Below are positions 1-8,721 of a DNA stretch of 64,000 nucleotides, piece after piece (position 1 is the first letter of the stretch; every line of letters starts with the position of its first letter). This stretch comes from Dyadobacter pollutisoli (GTDB lineage: Bacteria > Bacteroidota > Bacteroidia > Cytophagales > Spirosomataceae): assembly GCF_026625565.1 (NCBI RefSeq), contig NZ_CP112998.1:1614501-1678500 (forward strand), in the 5' to 3' direction. Under the pieces are notes generated by a model. The model worked only from the letters and a program-made list of their open reading frames with translations. It was not told the DNA's origin and did not search any database. A program made the translations under genes and the position numbers.

Positions 1-921
1 CTCCTGCGAAGGTGTAAGTTGACTGAAATAACTGCGGTATGTGAAAATGGAGAACGCAAAAGCGAGCAAGCCAATGATGAATAGGATCCGGTCGTGCTTT
101 CTCAAACCAGTTACAATGTATGCGAGCGGTATAATGATTGTGAAAAAATAGAACAAAGGTGCAAAAGAGATCTGTGGAGAAACAGGAAGGCTAAAATCGT
201 TCATTAAAGCATTCCCTTCTCTGACAACGAAATAGTTACCACCCAGATAGAATGTAAAAAGTGAAAGCACTTCGAGTACTTTCTGGCAATCCTGGTAGTA
301 GAGGCTTTTGTTTTTCTTAGCCATGAAATAAACGACCACTGATAAGATCATTACTGAAAACGGAAGCAATGCTTTCCCCAACGGGAATTTCATCATTAAG
401 TCTGCCAGCAATGTAAAAAGTACTCCAAAGGCAATCAGGGTAGCCAGTAAGTCCGCATACCGCAAGATAACCGGGATCAGAATGGCCAGCGCCACTATGC
501 CGTAGATCCAGAATCCTGCATTTTCAAAAAGCATGAAAACCGGTACCATAGCTGCCGAAACGGCAGCATATAACAATGCATTGTCGACTCCTGAATGGAA
601 TAATCCTCTGTTTTTGATTAGATATTCCAAAAAGACCGTAAAACAAACTGCGCAAATTAAACTGAGGAAAGAGAATCCAATCTCTGAACCACTGTCAATG
701 AAGAAGATAGAGACAAATCCTACAAAAAAGGAACAGGCGATGGTGGCAAAGAAAAATAGCCCGATTTTAACGAAGATCCCTGGCCGATAGAATTGTTCGG
801 GGAAGAGGGCCTTTACCTGTTCATACTGCTCCTTGGTCAGCAGATTTTTGGACAGCCAGGCGGAAGCCGTCTGTTGAATGTGCAGGTTTTCAATCCAGTT
901 TTCGTTATAGGCTTTTTTCAT
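1..921 (-). CDS. DUF2157/DUF4401-like polytopic membrane protein (partial, cut by left edge)
   Basis: An open frame of 307 codons runs without a stop from an ATG at 921 to base 1, so the C-terminus lies outside the window. The first 45 or so residues are soluble; the rest is a chain of about ten hydrophobic helices with short loops, so it should be an integral inner-membrane protein. It follows the DUF2157 gene directly: the ATG overlaps the upstream TGA (ATGA), which implies translational coupling. In many bacteria DUF2157, DUF4401 and GDYXXLXY-domain proteins are encoded side by side, and this looks like that arrangement. The function is unknown and the family label is inferred from context and hydropathy rather than from a motif. 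Confidence 0.8.
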   Translation of the reverse strand, partial: MKKAYNENWIENLHIQQTASAWLSKNLLTKEQYEQVKALFPEQFYRPGIFVKIGLFFFATIACSFFVGFVSIFFIDSGSEIGFSFLSLICAVCFTVFLEYLIKNRGLFHSGVDNALLYAAVSAAMVPVFMLFENAGFWIYGIVALAILIPVILRYADLLATLIAFGVLFTLLADLMMKFPLGKALLPFSVMILSVVVYFMAKKNKSLYYQDCQKVLEVLSLFTFYLGGNYFVVREGNALMNDFSLPVSPQISFAPLFYFFTIIIPLAYIVTGLRKHDRILFIIGLLAFAFSIFTYRSYFSQLTPSQE

Positions 922-1886
922 TTCTTGATCCCAAGGAATTTTTTAAAGTTTAAAAGAAAGAAGATGACACCAATGCTGGAAAACAGGAAGTAGAATGTGC
1001 CCAAAGCGATTGCGGCATCTTCTCCAACTGTGGTGAATATCGAATAAGTAATGATAGTGTAGCCGTAAATCACCCCCATTAATAAAAAAACCAGCGATTG
1101 TGCATGTCGGGCCCGGTAGACGAAAAAGCAGGAGAGGGCTATCCCGATCAGAAAGTAGACTATTTTTAGATCGTGAGAGAACAGGCCGATTATCGCCGCG
1201 ATACTGGCCAGGTTTCCCCCCATGAACATATAAGTAAAGGAGAAGTGTTTCTTTACATCTTTTTTGTCCGACACCCATCCGAAGCTAACCAGCACAATTC
1301 CAAGCGCAACTGCTGTGGTTAATATCCTTTCTGCGGTGAAATCATTACCAGATAAAATGGACAATGGCGCTATCGTCAGTCCAAGCCATGAGGCCAGGCC
1401 GGTAATGGCCATGGAAAGGGTGCCTCGATGGTCAAAACGGTAAGCGCAGGCAAAGAATATGATAGTGGGGATAATGATCGCAAGTCCGTAGCGGGAACCA
1501 AAGACATTGTATTGGAACTGCAGGTAACCTTCCAGAGCCAGGAACAGCGTGCAGCCCAGCAGGAGCACATGGTCAACGAACTTATTGGGATTCCTGACCT
1601 CCTGGTTACTACAGGGCAGGCTGTGTTTCACTGTATAATAAAAACAAGCGGCGGTAAGGGCCGCAATGGCTGCTATGATTACCTGATGACCAATGGTATC
1701 TATATTTTCATAGATAATGATCCCGATTCCCGAGGTAAAAAGGATGATGCCCAGGTAGAGAACCGAACGCAGTTCCCAGTGAATGGAAAACGGTTTGGTA
1801 GCTTCGTAAGATTCAATGACGGAAGCCTGAGGCGCTGATAATACTTCTTTGCTTATCAGTGCGTTAAGTATAGTTTGTGTATTCAT
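918..1886 (-). CDS. DUF2157 domain membrane protein
   Basis: A 322-residue protein with a soluble N-terminal segment of about 40 residues (helical, beginning MNTQTILNAL) followed by roughly ten transmembrane helices, the layout of DUF2157 proteins. I use the ATG at 1886; a TTG one codon upstream is possible. The stop overlaps the start of the next membrane protein by 4 bp, so the two are probably co-translated and may work together. The DUF2157 N-terminal domain is of unknown function. Nothing catalytic is visible. The methyltransferase upstream is on the same strand, 109 bp away, and may or may not share the transcript. Confidence 0.85.
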   Translation of the reverse strand: MNTQTILNALISKEVLSAPQASVIESYEATKPFSIHWELRSVLYLGIILFTSGIGIIIYENIDTIGHQVIIAAIAALTAACFYYTVKHSLPCSNQEVRNPNKFVDHVLLLGCTLFLALEGYLQFQYNVFGSRYGLAIIIPTIIFFACAYRFDHRGTLSMAITGLASWLGLTIAPLSILSGNDFTAERILTTAVALGIVLVSFGWVSDKKDVKKHFSFTYMFMGGNLASIAAIIGLFSHDLKIVYFLIGIALSCFFVYRARHAQSLVFLLMGVIYGYTIITYSIFTTVGEDAAIALGTFYFLFSSIGVIFFLLNFKKFLGIKK

Positions 1887-1995
1887 CAATTGTTAGACGA
1901 GGGAAAGTAAATATAGCAACTTTACATAAATAAAGCCGCGCGGGAACCTTCGAACTTATCTAACGGAATGGGTTGTGACCAATGGGGTTGCTAAC

Positions 1996-2772
1996 TTAAA
2001 AACGCAGCACAAAATTCTGCTTAACCTGCTCAGTTCTAAAGAAAACCAATCCGATCCAGAACAGGTCCACTGTAAGCGTAACCTGTGGATGTGCCTTAAT
2101 CTGTTCCCAGGCCTGTGTCATACCTTCCGACCAGTATATGTCGTCAAAAATAAAGACTGAATCATTTTGAATGTAAGGCAGGCACTCCTCAAAATAACGA
2201 ACGGTTGGTTCAAAACGATGGTTGGCGTCAAAGTAGGCAAAGTCCAGCACCTTGTTCATCCGTTTCAATGTCTCCGGAAGGGTATGGTCAATATTGCCCA
2301 ATACGATTTCAATATTGGCGGCATTGGAGCTATCAAAATGATGCTGTGCTTTTTTTGCGGTTTCGGGGCAGCCTTCAAAGGTAATAATGTCGGCATCTGG
2401 CTTTGCCTTGGCCATATATAAGGTAGTCAATCCCAGTGAAGTTCCTAGTTCGAGAATGGTTTGTGGCTGCAATCGTTGGATGAGTCGATTGAAGAGCCTG
2501 CCGAATTTGGCTGGCTTTTCAGCATTCCGGGCAATGGTACTTATTTTACGCAGGTTGGATTTATTAACGCGTGACCCGGCTCCAAGATCAAGGATCGCAA
2601 TTTCCTCCTGGGATCGCAAAAGCTCTTTGCGTAAAGATTTAAGCGCAACATAGTCGGGGTTATCGTCTTTCTTGGCAGAAATTACCTGTGTGTAGAGCTC
2701 GAAAAGGAAAGGAGAATGGATAGCGTGTTCGTTTCCCGAACGTAAAAGGTATTTTAAATAAGCTGCAATCAA
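1996..2772 (-). CDS. Class I SAM-dependent methyltransferase
   Basis: A 258-residue protein with a Rossmann methyltransferase core. The AdoMet-binding motif I reads ILELGTSLGLTT (about residues 105-116), an acidic residue after strand beta-2 follows in IITFEG, and FIFDDIYW lies near the end of the core. An N-terminal extension with HSPFLFELY is typical of a Bacteroidetes branch of O-methyltransferase-like proteins. A second LDLGAGSR stretch at about residues 60-68 precedes the core. The start is TTG; the only nearby ATG is out of frame. The substrate cannot be told from the sequence. It sits downstream of apaG on the same strand with 47 bp between them. Confidence 0.87.
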   Translation of the reverse strand: MIAAYLKYLLRSGNEHAIHSPFLFELYTQVISAKKDDNPDYVALKSLRKELLRSQEEIAILDLGAGSRVNKSNLRKISTIARNAEKPAKFGRLFNRLIQRLQPQTILELGTSLGLTTLYMAKAKPDADIITFEGCPETAKKAQHHFDSSNAANIEIVLGNIDHTLPETLKRMNKVLDFAYFDANHRFEPTVRYFEECLPYIQNDSVFIFDDIYWSEGMTQAWEQIKAHPQVTLTVDLFWIGLVFFRTEQVKQNFVLRF

Positions 2773-2819
2773 TGGTTTGGCATTTAGGGGAAAGTCGGAC
2801 CGCGGGTAGGCTGATAATT

Positions 2820-3206
2820 CTAGTTCATTCGGTAGGGTGCTACCAGTGAAAAGGCGGGAATGATTACCCTGAATTGGCGCCCGTCCAACACCCGTTCCAT
2901 TAAATATGTACCCGCCATTTTCCCCAGATCCGTTCTCAGGTTGCAGCCGGACACATAGTCATGCACATCACCTGGTTCCAATATGGGTTGAAGACCAACA
3001 ATTCCTGCTCCCTCTACTTCCCTGACGGTACCATTCGCATCATATATTAGCCAATGTCTCCTCAGCAGTTTAACAGTATGCTCGCTATGATTTTCAATCA
3101 GGATCTTATAGGTAAAAACGTAATGATCTTGTCCCGGGTTGGAGTAATCGGGTTGATATTCCGTTAATACGGTGACTTTCACACCATCTGTCACTTTGGA
3201 AACCAT
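2820..3206 (-). CDS. apaG: ApaG domain protein
   Basis: At 128 residues this is the full length of the ApaG family, an immunoglobulin/fibronectin-like beta fold. Family signatures are present: YKILIENHS, the RRHWLIYDANG stretch and GTYLMER near the C-terminus. ApaG was linked genetically to cobalt resistance and magnesium efflux in Salmonella, but its biochemical role is unsettled. It is transcribed away from ung across a 150-bp intergenic region. ATG start at 3206. Confidence 0.95.
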   Translation of the reverse strand: MVSKVTDGVKVTVLTEYQPDYSNPGQDHYVFTYKILIENHSEHTVKLLRRHWLIYDANGTVREVEGAGIVGLQPILEPGDVHDYVSGCNLRTDLGKMAGTYLMERVLDGRQFRVIIPAFSLVAPYRMN

Positions 3207-3356
3207 ATAGGTGAGGGTGTTAGTGAGTTTTGGATACGGTGGGTATTGCGCTAAATATACTTAATAATACTTCCGTTTAAACGAAAATAGTCATCAATTA
3301 CTGATAAAACCAAATCAAAAATCATATAATTTGGTTTCCAAATTAAAAACAATGGT

Positions 3357-4022
3357 ATGGATGTAAAAATTGAGCAGTCATGGAAAGTGCACCTCGCTCC
3401 GGAATTTGAAAAGCCTTATTTTATTTCGCTTACGGCTTTCATAAAGGATGAATACAAATCAAAACAGATATTTCCACCTGCTAAACAGATATTTAACGCC
3501 TTCAATTTTTGCAGTTTTGACGATTGCAAAGTGGTTATTCTAGGCCAGGATCCGTACCACGGTCTTGGACAGGCAAACGGTCTTTGTTTTTCGGTCAATG
3601 ACGGTGTAAGAATGCCACCTTCGCTGGTAAATATTTTTAAAGAGATCAAGGAAGACATCGGAAAGCCTGTGCCTGCGACAGGAAACCTGGAAAGGTGGGC
3701 TAAGCAGGGCGTCTTACTGCTCAATGCGACATTAACCGTGCAAAGTGGTGCGGCAGGTTCCCACCAAAACCGAGGCTGGGAACGGTTCACAGATGCTGTG
3801 ATTAAATGCCTGTCGGATAATAAGGAAAATCTGGTGTTTATGCTTTGGGGAAAGTATGCGCAGGACAAGGGCAGTATTATCAATGCATCCAAGCATCATG
3901 TATTAAAAGCGCGACACCCGTCTCCGATGTCAGCCAACAACGGTGGTTGGTTTGGTACGCATCACTTCAGTAAAGCCAATGAATACTTAAAAGCTCAGGG
4001 ACTTGAAGAGATTGACTGGTAG
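3357..4022 (+). CDS. ung: Uracil-DNA glycosylase
   Basis: A family 1 UDG that removes uracil from DNA and starts base-excision repair. The water-activating loop GQDPYH is at residues 63-68 with catalytic Asp65. The minor-groove/leucine-type loop HPSPMSA starts at about His187. LLNATLTV and MLWGKYAQ supply the uracil-recognition Asn and the other core blocks. At 221 residues it is of normal length. The start is ATG at 3357. A strong hairpin terminator follows within 15 bp, so it appears monocistronic. The upstream region contains a 7-bp inverted repeat (ACCAAAT/ATTTGGT, 3309-3335), which may be coincidental. Confidence 0.97.
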   Translation: MDVKIEQSWKVHLAPEFEKPYFISLTAFIKDEYKSKQIFPPAKQIFNAFNFCSFDDCKVVILGQDPYHGLGQANGLCFSVNDGVRMPPSLVNIFKEIKEDIGKPVPATGNLERWAKQGVLLLNATLTVQSGAAGSHQNRGWERFTDAVIKCLSDNKENLVFMLWGKYAQDKGSIINASKHHVLKARHPSPMSANNGGWFGTHHFSKANEYLKAQGLEEIDW

Positions 4023-4033
4023 GGTAACACGAA

Positions 4034-4062
4034 AAAAAGAGTCGGGATGCCCGACTCTTTTT
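4034..4062 (+). terminator. Rho-independent terminator, bidirectional (ung / Dabb gene)
   Basis: A perfect 13-bp stem (4034-4046 with 4050-4062) with an ATG triloop; the core is GAGTCGGG/CCCGACTC flanked by an A-run and a T-run. It lies between convergent genes and can serve both. Confidence 0.93.
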
Positions 4063-4091
4063 AAGATTTTCACTCCTATTACTATTGTTAA

Positions 4092-4496
4092 TTATTTTTC
4101 AATGTTGGAATTCATTTCCAGCACATCGTCCCAATTAGCCTGGTTCGCATTAACAAATGCTTTGCGGTCGGCATTGGCTGCATATTGTTGCGCACCCTCT
4201 TTGGTCCGGAAAGTCAGATAATGAATAACATCAAATTGATTTTCGCTAGCTCCTGATTTCTGAACGTGACCGGCTGAATAGGCAACCACATCTTTCACCG
4301 CGTTTTTCATGATCGCAAAATCGCGTAAGTGTTTTTCTACATCTTCGTTGGTAGTTCCCGCTTTGAATTTGATACAAACCACGCGCTGGATCTCAGCAGG
4401 TTTGTGCGGTACGTACGCTCCGTAAATAACCAGCATAAAGACGCACAAAGCGAAGATGGGTACTAAATATCCTAATGTTTTATTTCTCGTTTTCAT
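4092..4496 (-). CDS. Membrane-anchored Dabb (stress-responsive A/B barrel) protein
   Basis: A 134-residue protein. Residues 8-28 form one hydrophobic helix (an uncleaved anchor or signal peptide), and the rest matches the dimeric alpha/beta-barrel Dabb domain: VVCIKFKAGT (strand 1), a helix containing FAIMKNAVKDV, then FDVIHYLTFRTKEGAQQY and a C-terminal helix. Dabb proteins are small ferredoxin-like dimers with varied roles, some stress-induced, and no general catalytic mechanism. The N-terminal anchor suggests a periplasmic or membrane location. ATG start at 4496. It ends against the terminator shared with ung. Confidence 0.85.
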   Translation of the reverse strand: MKTRNKTLGYLVPIFALCVFMLVIYGAYVPHKPAEIQRVVCIKFKAGTTNEDVEKHLRDFAIMKNAVKDVVAYSAGHVQKSGASENQFDVIHYLTFRTKEGAQQYAANADRKAFVNANQANWDDVLEMNSNIEK

Positions 4497-4842
4497 TATT
4501 GCTTATTCGATAAGATACATTTCTAAAATTTTCTTGATACAAAGTTAAAACAATATTTAATAATTGTATTATTTATATATAAAATATAAATTATTCTGAA
4601 AAATTGATCAAAAATGAAATGAATGATACGTAAAACCTGTTTTTTCGAAATTTAATTTTGGATTGCGAACTATGATTGTTTTTAGTATTTGCACGAAAAA
4701 TTGGTGTGGAATGTGCAATGAGGCTTATTCAAAAATGCAGAAATGAAAAAAATGCGTTAAAAACCGGGCGAGATCGTTACTTTTTTTTGCAAGTCACGTC
4801 TGAATGGCAGTAAAAGGCTATTAACCAGCAGCCAAATATTGT
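4497..4842. other. AT-rich intergenic region without a gene
   Basis: A 346-bp divergent spacer between the Dabb gene (minus) and the phospholipase-like gene (plus). The part nearest the Dabb gene (about 4510-4600) is almost pure A+T. I see no credible small ORF, hairpin or exact TAnnTTTG promoter. It should contain the promoters of both flanking genes. Confidence 0.6.
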
Positions 4843-5877
4843 ATGGTAGCAAAAAGTGACTTCGCAAAAAAAGTTTTAGAAAAAATCAGGTTTTTTGAAG
4901 TAAAATGGCTGATTTGTACCGTGTTGATGTCTTCGACAGTACTACTTTCAGGCTTCTCGCCGCAGTGGGGATTCTGGGCGCACAAGCGGATCAACAGATT
5001 GGCTGTCTACCGTCTTCCCGCCGAAATGCAGTTTTTCTACAAAAAGCATATTGACTATTTATCCGAGAACGCAACGAATCCCGACAAAAGAAGATACTCG
5101 GTTGTGGGCGAAGCGGAGAGACATTTTATCGATCTGGACGTTTACGGTGACAGTGCCTTACTGGTGTTGCCAAAATACTGGCGGGAAGCTATCGAGAAGA
5201 TGGGGGAGGATAGTTTGAGAAAACATGGTATTGTTCCCTGGCATATCCAGGCGGCTGCTTTTCAGTTAACTGATGCACTTAGGGAGAAGAATGTCAGCCG
5301 TATTTTGAGAGTGTCGGCTGATCTGGGGCATTACATTGCCGATTCGCATGTTCCTTTGCATACCACCAAAAACTACAATGGACAGCTCAGTAATCAGGAA
5401 GGTATTCATGGTTTTTGGGAATCCCGCCTGCCTGAGTTGTTTGCGGGAGACTACGATTTATGGATTGGAGAAGCTGAATACCGGAATAACATTGCGGAGG
5501 ATGTATGGCAAACCGTGGCTGCATCGCATCAGGCCAGCGATTCTGTTTTTTATTTTGAAAAGGAATTGACCAGTAATTTCAAACCTGATAAAAAGTACAG
5601 CTACGAGCTGAGGAATAATATTTTAACCCGAACTTACTCCCGTGAGTTTTCAGAAAAGTATCACAGGATGCTTGATCATCAGGTGGAAAGACGGATGAAA
5701 GCTTCCGTCAAAATGGTAGGGGACGTTTGGTATACTTGCTGGGTCAATGCCGGTCGGCCTGATCTTGGTAAAATGGAAAGCCTTCCAAGTGAAAATATTA
5801 ATTCAAAAGGGGAAGATGTGGAAAATCAAACCTGGCTGCAACGACTTTTTCAAGCCCGACCGGAAGGTGATAATTGA
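4843..5877 (+). CDS. Secreted zinc-dependent phospholipase C / S1-P1 nuclease-like protein
   Basis: A 344-residue protein. An N-terminal hydrophobic stretch (about residues 20-38) precedes WGFWAHKRINRLA, which resembles the N-terminal Trp/His zinc-binding start of the phospholipase C/P1 nuclease fold. Further histidine/aspartate clusters fit the trinuclear zinc site: HFIDLD, GIVPWH, the DLGHYIADSHVPLH block and IHGFWE. Proteins of this type hydrolyse phospholipids or nucleic-acid phosphodiesters outside the cytoplasm. The substrate is not deducible. ATG start at 4843. The gene converges on the DinB gene with only 18 bp between the stops. Confidence 0.82.
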   Translation: MVAKSDFAKKVLEKIRFFEVKWLICTVLMSSTVLLSGFSPQWGFWAHKRINRLAVYRLPAEMQFFYKKHIDYLSENATNPDKRRYSVVGEAERHFIDLDVYGDSALLVLPKYWREAIEKMGEDSLRKHGIVPWHIQAAAFQLTDALREKNVSRILRVSADLGHYIADSHVPLHTTKNYNGQLSNQEGIHGFWESRLPELFAGDYDLWIGEAEYRNNIAEDVWQTVAASHQASDSVFYFEKELTSNFKPDKKYSYELRNNILTRTYSREFSEKYHRMLDHQVERRMKASVKMVGDVWYTCWVNAGRPDLGKMESLPSENINSKGEDVENQTWLQRLFQARPEGDN

Positions 5878-5895
5878 TCACTCATCAAGATCTTT

Positions 5896-6417
5896 CTATT
5901 CATTTCTTGCCAGCAATATCCGTGCGGTTACGAGAAGTTGCCCAACATGCCGCTGCGTATGTTCGGCTGCGTGAAAGAGCAGGCCAAGCTGGGTGGAGGG
6001 GACCATCGCCCTGCCAACGTAGCGAATTTCGGTTAATGTGTTTTCATCTGTCAGTTTGAGCTGGTCAATCGCAAGCCCAACTTGTTTTGCAAATGCGTTC
6101 AGTAGGTCCTGATAGGAACATCCTTCGAAAGGCTCTTTTCCCTCGTTTTTAAGATAGTTAAGCTGAGTTTCATTGAGTGATTCTTCTGATGCGTAGGTGA
6201 AAAGCCGGTCCAGTACACCGGTGATGTGCTGCAAATGAAAGCCCACAGAGGCGAGACCTTCGGGGCGTTCCCATAAAAGTCTGGTAGGGAAGGCGTTTGC
6301 GAATGTGCCAATCTCCTCCTGCGCCTGAAGCAATGCATGTGCGACCGGCTGCAACAGCGACGGTATGCCTGGTAGCGGGCCTCTCAGCCAGACTTCGAGT
6401 TTTTCGATATTTTGCAT
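5896..6417 (-). CDS. DinB family protein
   Basis: A 173-residue four-helix-bundle protein of the DinB/YfiT superfamily. The metal-binding histidine pattern is visible: FHLQHITGVLDR (first two His) and LLFHAAEHTQRHVGQL (third His and neighbours). DinB-like proteins include metal-dependent thiol transferases and other enzymes, often with unknown substrates. I choose the ATG at 6417; a TTG five codons upstream (6432) would run into the helicase terminator. It lies downstream of the helicase gene on the same strand but is separated by that terminator. Confidence 0.88.
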   Translation of the reverse strand: MQNIEKLEVWLRGPLPGIPSLLQPVAHALLQAQEEIGTFANAFPTRLLWERPEGLASVGFHLQHITGVLDRLFTYASEESLNETQLNYLKNEGKEPFEGCSYQDLLNAFAKQVGLAIDQLKLTDENTLTEIRYVGRAMVPSTQLGLLFHAAEHTQRHVGQLLVTARILLARNE

Positions 6418-6433
6418 GCGGGAAGGTAACAAA

Positions 6434-6461
6434 AAAAGGGACTTTTTTACAAGTCCCTTTT
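6434..6461 (-). terminator. Rho-independent terminator of the DEAD-box helicase gene
   Basis: An 11-bp stem (6434-6444 with 6451-6461, core AAGGGACTT/AAGTCCCTT) with a 6-nt loop. Read on the minus strand, the stem ends in a run of T, as expected just after the helicase stop at 6484. Confidence 0.9.
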
Positions 6462-6483
6462 AGTAATCGCAATGATTGAATCC

Positions 6484-8268
6484 TTATTTGGCAATGTCAA
6501 TTTGGACAGGCTTTCCTTTGATCGTGTTGCCATCCATTGCGCGTAGTACCGCACGGGCATCACGCTCAGGAACATCTACGAATGTAAATTTGTCATAAAT
6601 GTCAATTGCGCCGATGGTCTTTCCCGGAATGTTGGCTTCGCCAGCGATGGCTCCAACGATGTCTTTTGGCAAGATATGGTCTTTACGGCCAAGGCTCAGG
6701 AACAAGCGGGTCATACCTGCTTCCGGCGTAGCGCTACGTTTCGATTCGTCACGGCCACCTTCTGGTCTGCGGGATTCGCTTCTTCCGGCTGGTGCATAAC
6801 GGTCTGTACCACGACGGTCGCCTTCTCTGCGATCATTACCTCTTTCAAAACGGCTTCCGCCTGACGAACGACGCTCAAATCTATCTCCACTTCCACCTTC
6901 ACGACGGCCATCACGTTCTCCGCGTCTTTCTTCCCATGCCAGGTTGCTGTCAGCGTATTCATTTTTCTGAACGCCCATGATTTGCTTGGCCAAAGCCCCT
7001 ACAATTTGCTCGGTAGTGAAGCCACTGTGATGCAACATTTCCAGGACATCATTGAAAAGATCCAGGTCATCACCTTCTTTGATGGATGTAGAGATGTTTT
7101 CAACAAAACGTGCTTTACGAACACCAACGATATCTTCGTAAGAAGGAATTACTCCTTTTTCAATTTTTACCTTCGTAAAGCCTTCAATGGTTTTAAGACG
7201 ATATTTTTCGTCACGGGCAACCAGTGAGAATGCTTTTCCTGACAAACCTGCACGACCAGTACGGCCGATACGGTGTACGTAATATTCTTCATCCAAAGGA
7301 ATGTCGTAGTTGATCACGCCATCCAGTCCGCTTACGTCAATACCGCGAGCTGCTACGTCGGTTGCAACCAGGATAGTAGTAACACCAGCTTTGAATTTGC
7401 TCATCACATTGCTACGCTGCTGCTGGCGCAAGTCGCCATGGATACCTTCCGAAGCATAGCCTCTCAATTGAAGGTCTTCAACGATCTCATCCACCTTGCG
7501 TTTGGTGTTGCAGAAAACCAGAAGGGATTTCAAATGGTGCATGTCAATCAGACGGGTCATTACTTCAACTTTGGCCTGTGGCTTCACTTCAAAGTATACC
7601 TGTTCGATATTCACGTTTGTCAATTCGTTGCGAACCACTTTGATCAGGATAGGATCATTAAGGAAACGCTTGGTAATCGACATAATCGGTTTCGACATCG
7701 TTGCCGAGAAAAGAATAGTCTGACGGTCTTCCGGCATATCAGCAAGGATGCTTTCAATGTCTTCACGGAAGCCCATGTCAAGCATTTCATCCGCTTCGTC
7801 AAGCACCATCATTCTTACTTCGTCAAATTTCAATGTCTTGCGCTCCATGTGGTCCATGACACGACCAGGAGTTCCTACCACGATATGTACACCTTTTTTC
7901 AAAGAGCGGATCTGGCGATCGATAGAGTCGCCTCCGTATATAGCTTCAATTCTGATGCCTCTCATGAATTTGCCCAACCGGCCTAATTCCTCAGAAACCT
8001 GTACTGCTAATTCACGTGTCGGGCAAAGTATAAGGGCTTGTACTGCGTTGTTAGATGTGTCAATTCTTTCCAGCACGGGAATACCAAATGCAGCTGTTTT
8101 ACCGGTACCGGTTTGGGCCTGACCAATTACGTCAGATCCTTGCATTACTGCTGGAATTCCTTGTGCCTGTATAGGAGAGGGTTTTTCAAAACCCATTTCA
8201 GTTAAGGCTTTAATGATGTTTTCAGAGAGACCAAGCTCTGAGAAATTTTCAATAGTTTCTGTTGTCAT
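6484..8268 (-). CDS. DEAD-box ATP-dependent RNA helicase with DbpA-like RNA-binding domain
   Basis: A 594-residue helicase. In order: Q motif GFEKPSPIQ (26-34), Walker A AQTGTGKT (51-58), PTREL, GTPGR, DEAD, SAT, then the second RecA domain with HGDLRQQQR, ATDVAARGIDV and HRIGRTGRAG. A linker of about 70 residues rich in Arg, Gly, Asp and Ser follows (around 440-510), then a C-terminal DbpA/CsdA-type RNA-recognition fold (RLFLSLGRKDHI onward). Such proteins (DeaD/CsdA, CshA) remodel RNA in ribosome assembly, mRNA decay and cold adaptation. ATG start at 8268. A recognisable promoter lies about 330 bp upstream, leaving a long leader that suggests post-transcriptional control. Confidence 0.96.
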   Translation of the reverse strand: MTTETIENFSELGLSENIIKALTEMGFEKPSPIQAQGIPAVMQGSDVIGQAQTGTGKTAAFGIPVLERIDTSNNAVQALILCPTRELAVQVSEELGRLGKFMRGIRIEAIYGGDSIDRQIRSLKKGVHIVVGTPGRVMDHMERKTLKFDEVRMMVLDEADEMLDMGFREDIESILADMPEDRQTILFSATMSKPIMSITKRFLNDPILIKVVRNELTNVNIEQVYFEVKPQAKVEVMTRLIDMHHLKSLLVFCNTKRKVDEIVEDLQLRGYASEGIHGDLRQQQRSNVMSKFKAGVTTILVATDVAARGIDVSGLDGVINYDIPLDEEYYVHRIGRTGRAGLSGKAFSLVARDEKYRLKTIEGFTKVKIEKGVIPSYEDIVGVRKARFVENISTSIKEGDDLDLFNDVLEMLHHSGFTTEQIVGALAKQIMGVQKNEYADSNLAWEERRGERDGRREGGSGDRFERRSSGGSRFERGNDRREGDRRGTDRYAPAGRSESRRPEGGRDESKRSATPEAGMTRLFLSLGRKDHILPKDIVGAIAGEANIPGKTIGAIDIYDKFTFVDVPERDARAVLRAMDGNTIKGKPVQIDIAK

Positions 8269-8595
8269 TATATGTTTATTAGTATTAATTCTTGTGAGAT
8301 AATTTTATTCTTCACTACGGATAAACCACAGTTTTCCGACAAAATGCATTCAGTTTCAGTTGAACACAGGAATATGATTTTGCTATTGTCGTTTCAAGCT
8401 GCCGGTTAAACGGACAACAAGACAAGGCAGTTCTTAATAATTTAAACAGGGATTGCGCAAAGCCCACCACAAACGATCCGTGGGGCTCTGCATGAGAAAC
8501 GGGAAATCCAACCGGGCAAATTTAAGGTTGGTGGCTAATCTAACTAATGCCAAACCGTGTATGAAGCAGAGAAGCGAACGGATGTTCGTTAAAAT
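8269..8595 (-). ncRNA. Long structured 5' leader of the helicase gene (candidate cis-regulatory RNA)
   Basis: The predicted transcription start (about 8595) is some 326 nt from the ATG. The leader contains a 9-bp plus 3-bp stem at 8457-8491 (GCAAAGCCC with GGGCTCTGC, one G-U pair), an inverted repeat CCAACC/GGTTGG at about 8508-8532, and a TGCC/GGCA pairing around 8400-8431. A + strand frame at 8453-8647 lacks protein-like character and I do not call it. Long structured leaders are known for cold-shock and helicase mRNAs in other bacteria. Here regulation is inferred, and an independent small RNA is also possible. Confidence 0.5.
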
Positions 8596-8600
8596 TTATG

Positions 8601-8630
8601 CAAAAGTAAGAATAATAATGGAAACCGCAA
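8601..8630 (-). promoter_or_regulatory. Promoter of the DEAD-box helicase gene
   Basis: On the minus strand a TTG (8630-8628) is followed after 19 nt by TACTTTTG (8608-8601). This fits the Bacteroidetes TTTG/TAnnTTTG consensus and predicts a start near 8595. Confidence 0.62.
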
Positions 8631-8668
8631 TGCAGCAAGGAAATTAATTGTAATATTTTTAGAAAAGC

Positions 8669-8702
8669 AAAGCCTGGCAGGTATCTGTCCCCACCAGGCT
8701 TT
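8669..8702 (-). terminator. Rho-independent terminator of ald (bidirectional shape)
   Basis: A 9-bp stem, AAAGCCTGG (8669-8677) with CCAGGCTTT (8694-8702), just after the ald stop. The T-run is longer on the plus strand (8700-8705), but the only convincing gene ending here is ald on the minus strand. Confidence 0.8.
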
Positions 8703-8721
8703 TTTCAGAGAGGTTTGTTGA

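Noticed and set aside
3309..3335. ACCAAAT/ATTTGGT inverted repeat before ung as an operator
   Set aside because: Only 7 bp in very AT-rich DNA; too weak to call.
7273..7986. Long plus-strand frame of 237 codons opposite the helicase gene
   Set aside because: It is a shadow of the helicase coding strand, with a His/Phe-rich composition and no domain.
8453..8647. 64-codon plus-strand frame followed by a T-rich hairpin
   Set aside because: The sequence has no protein-like features, the region is better explained as the helicase leader, and the hairpin fits the ald terminator.
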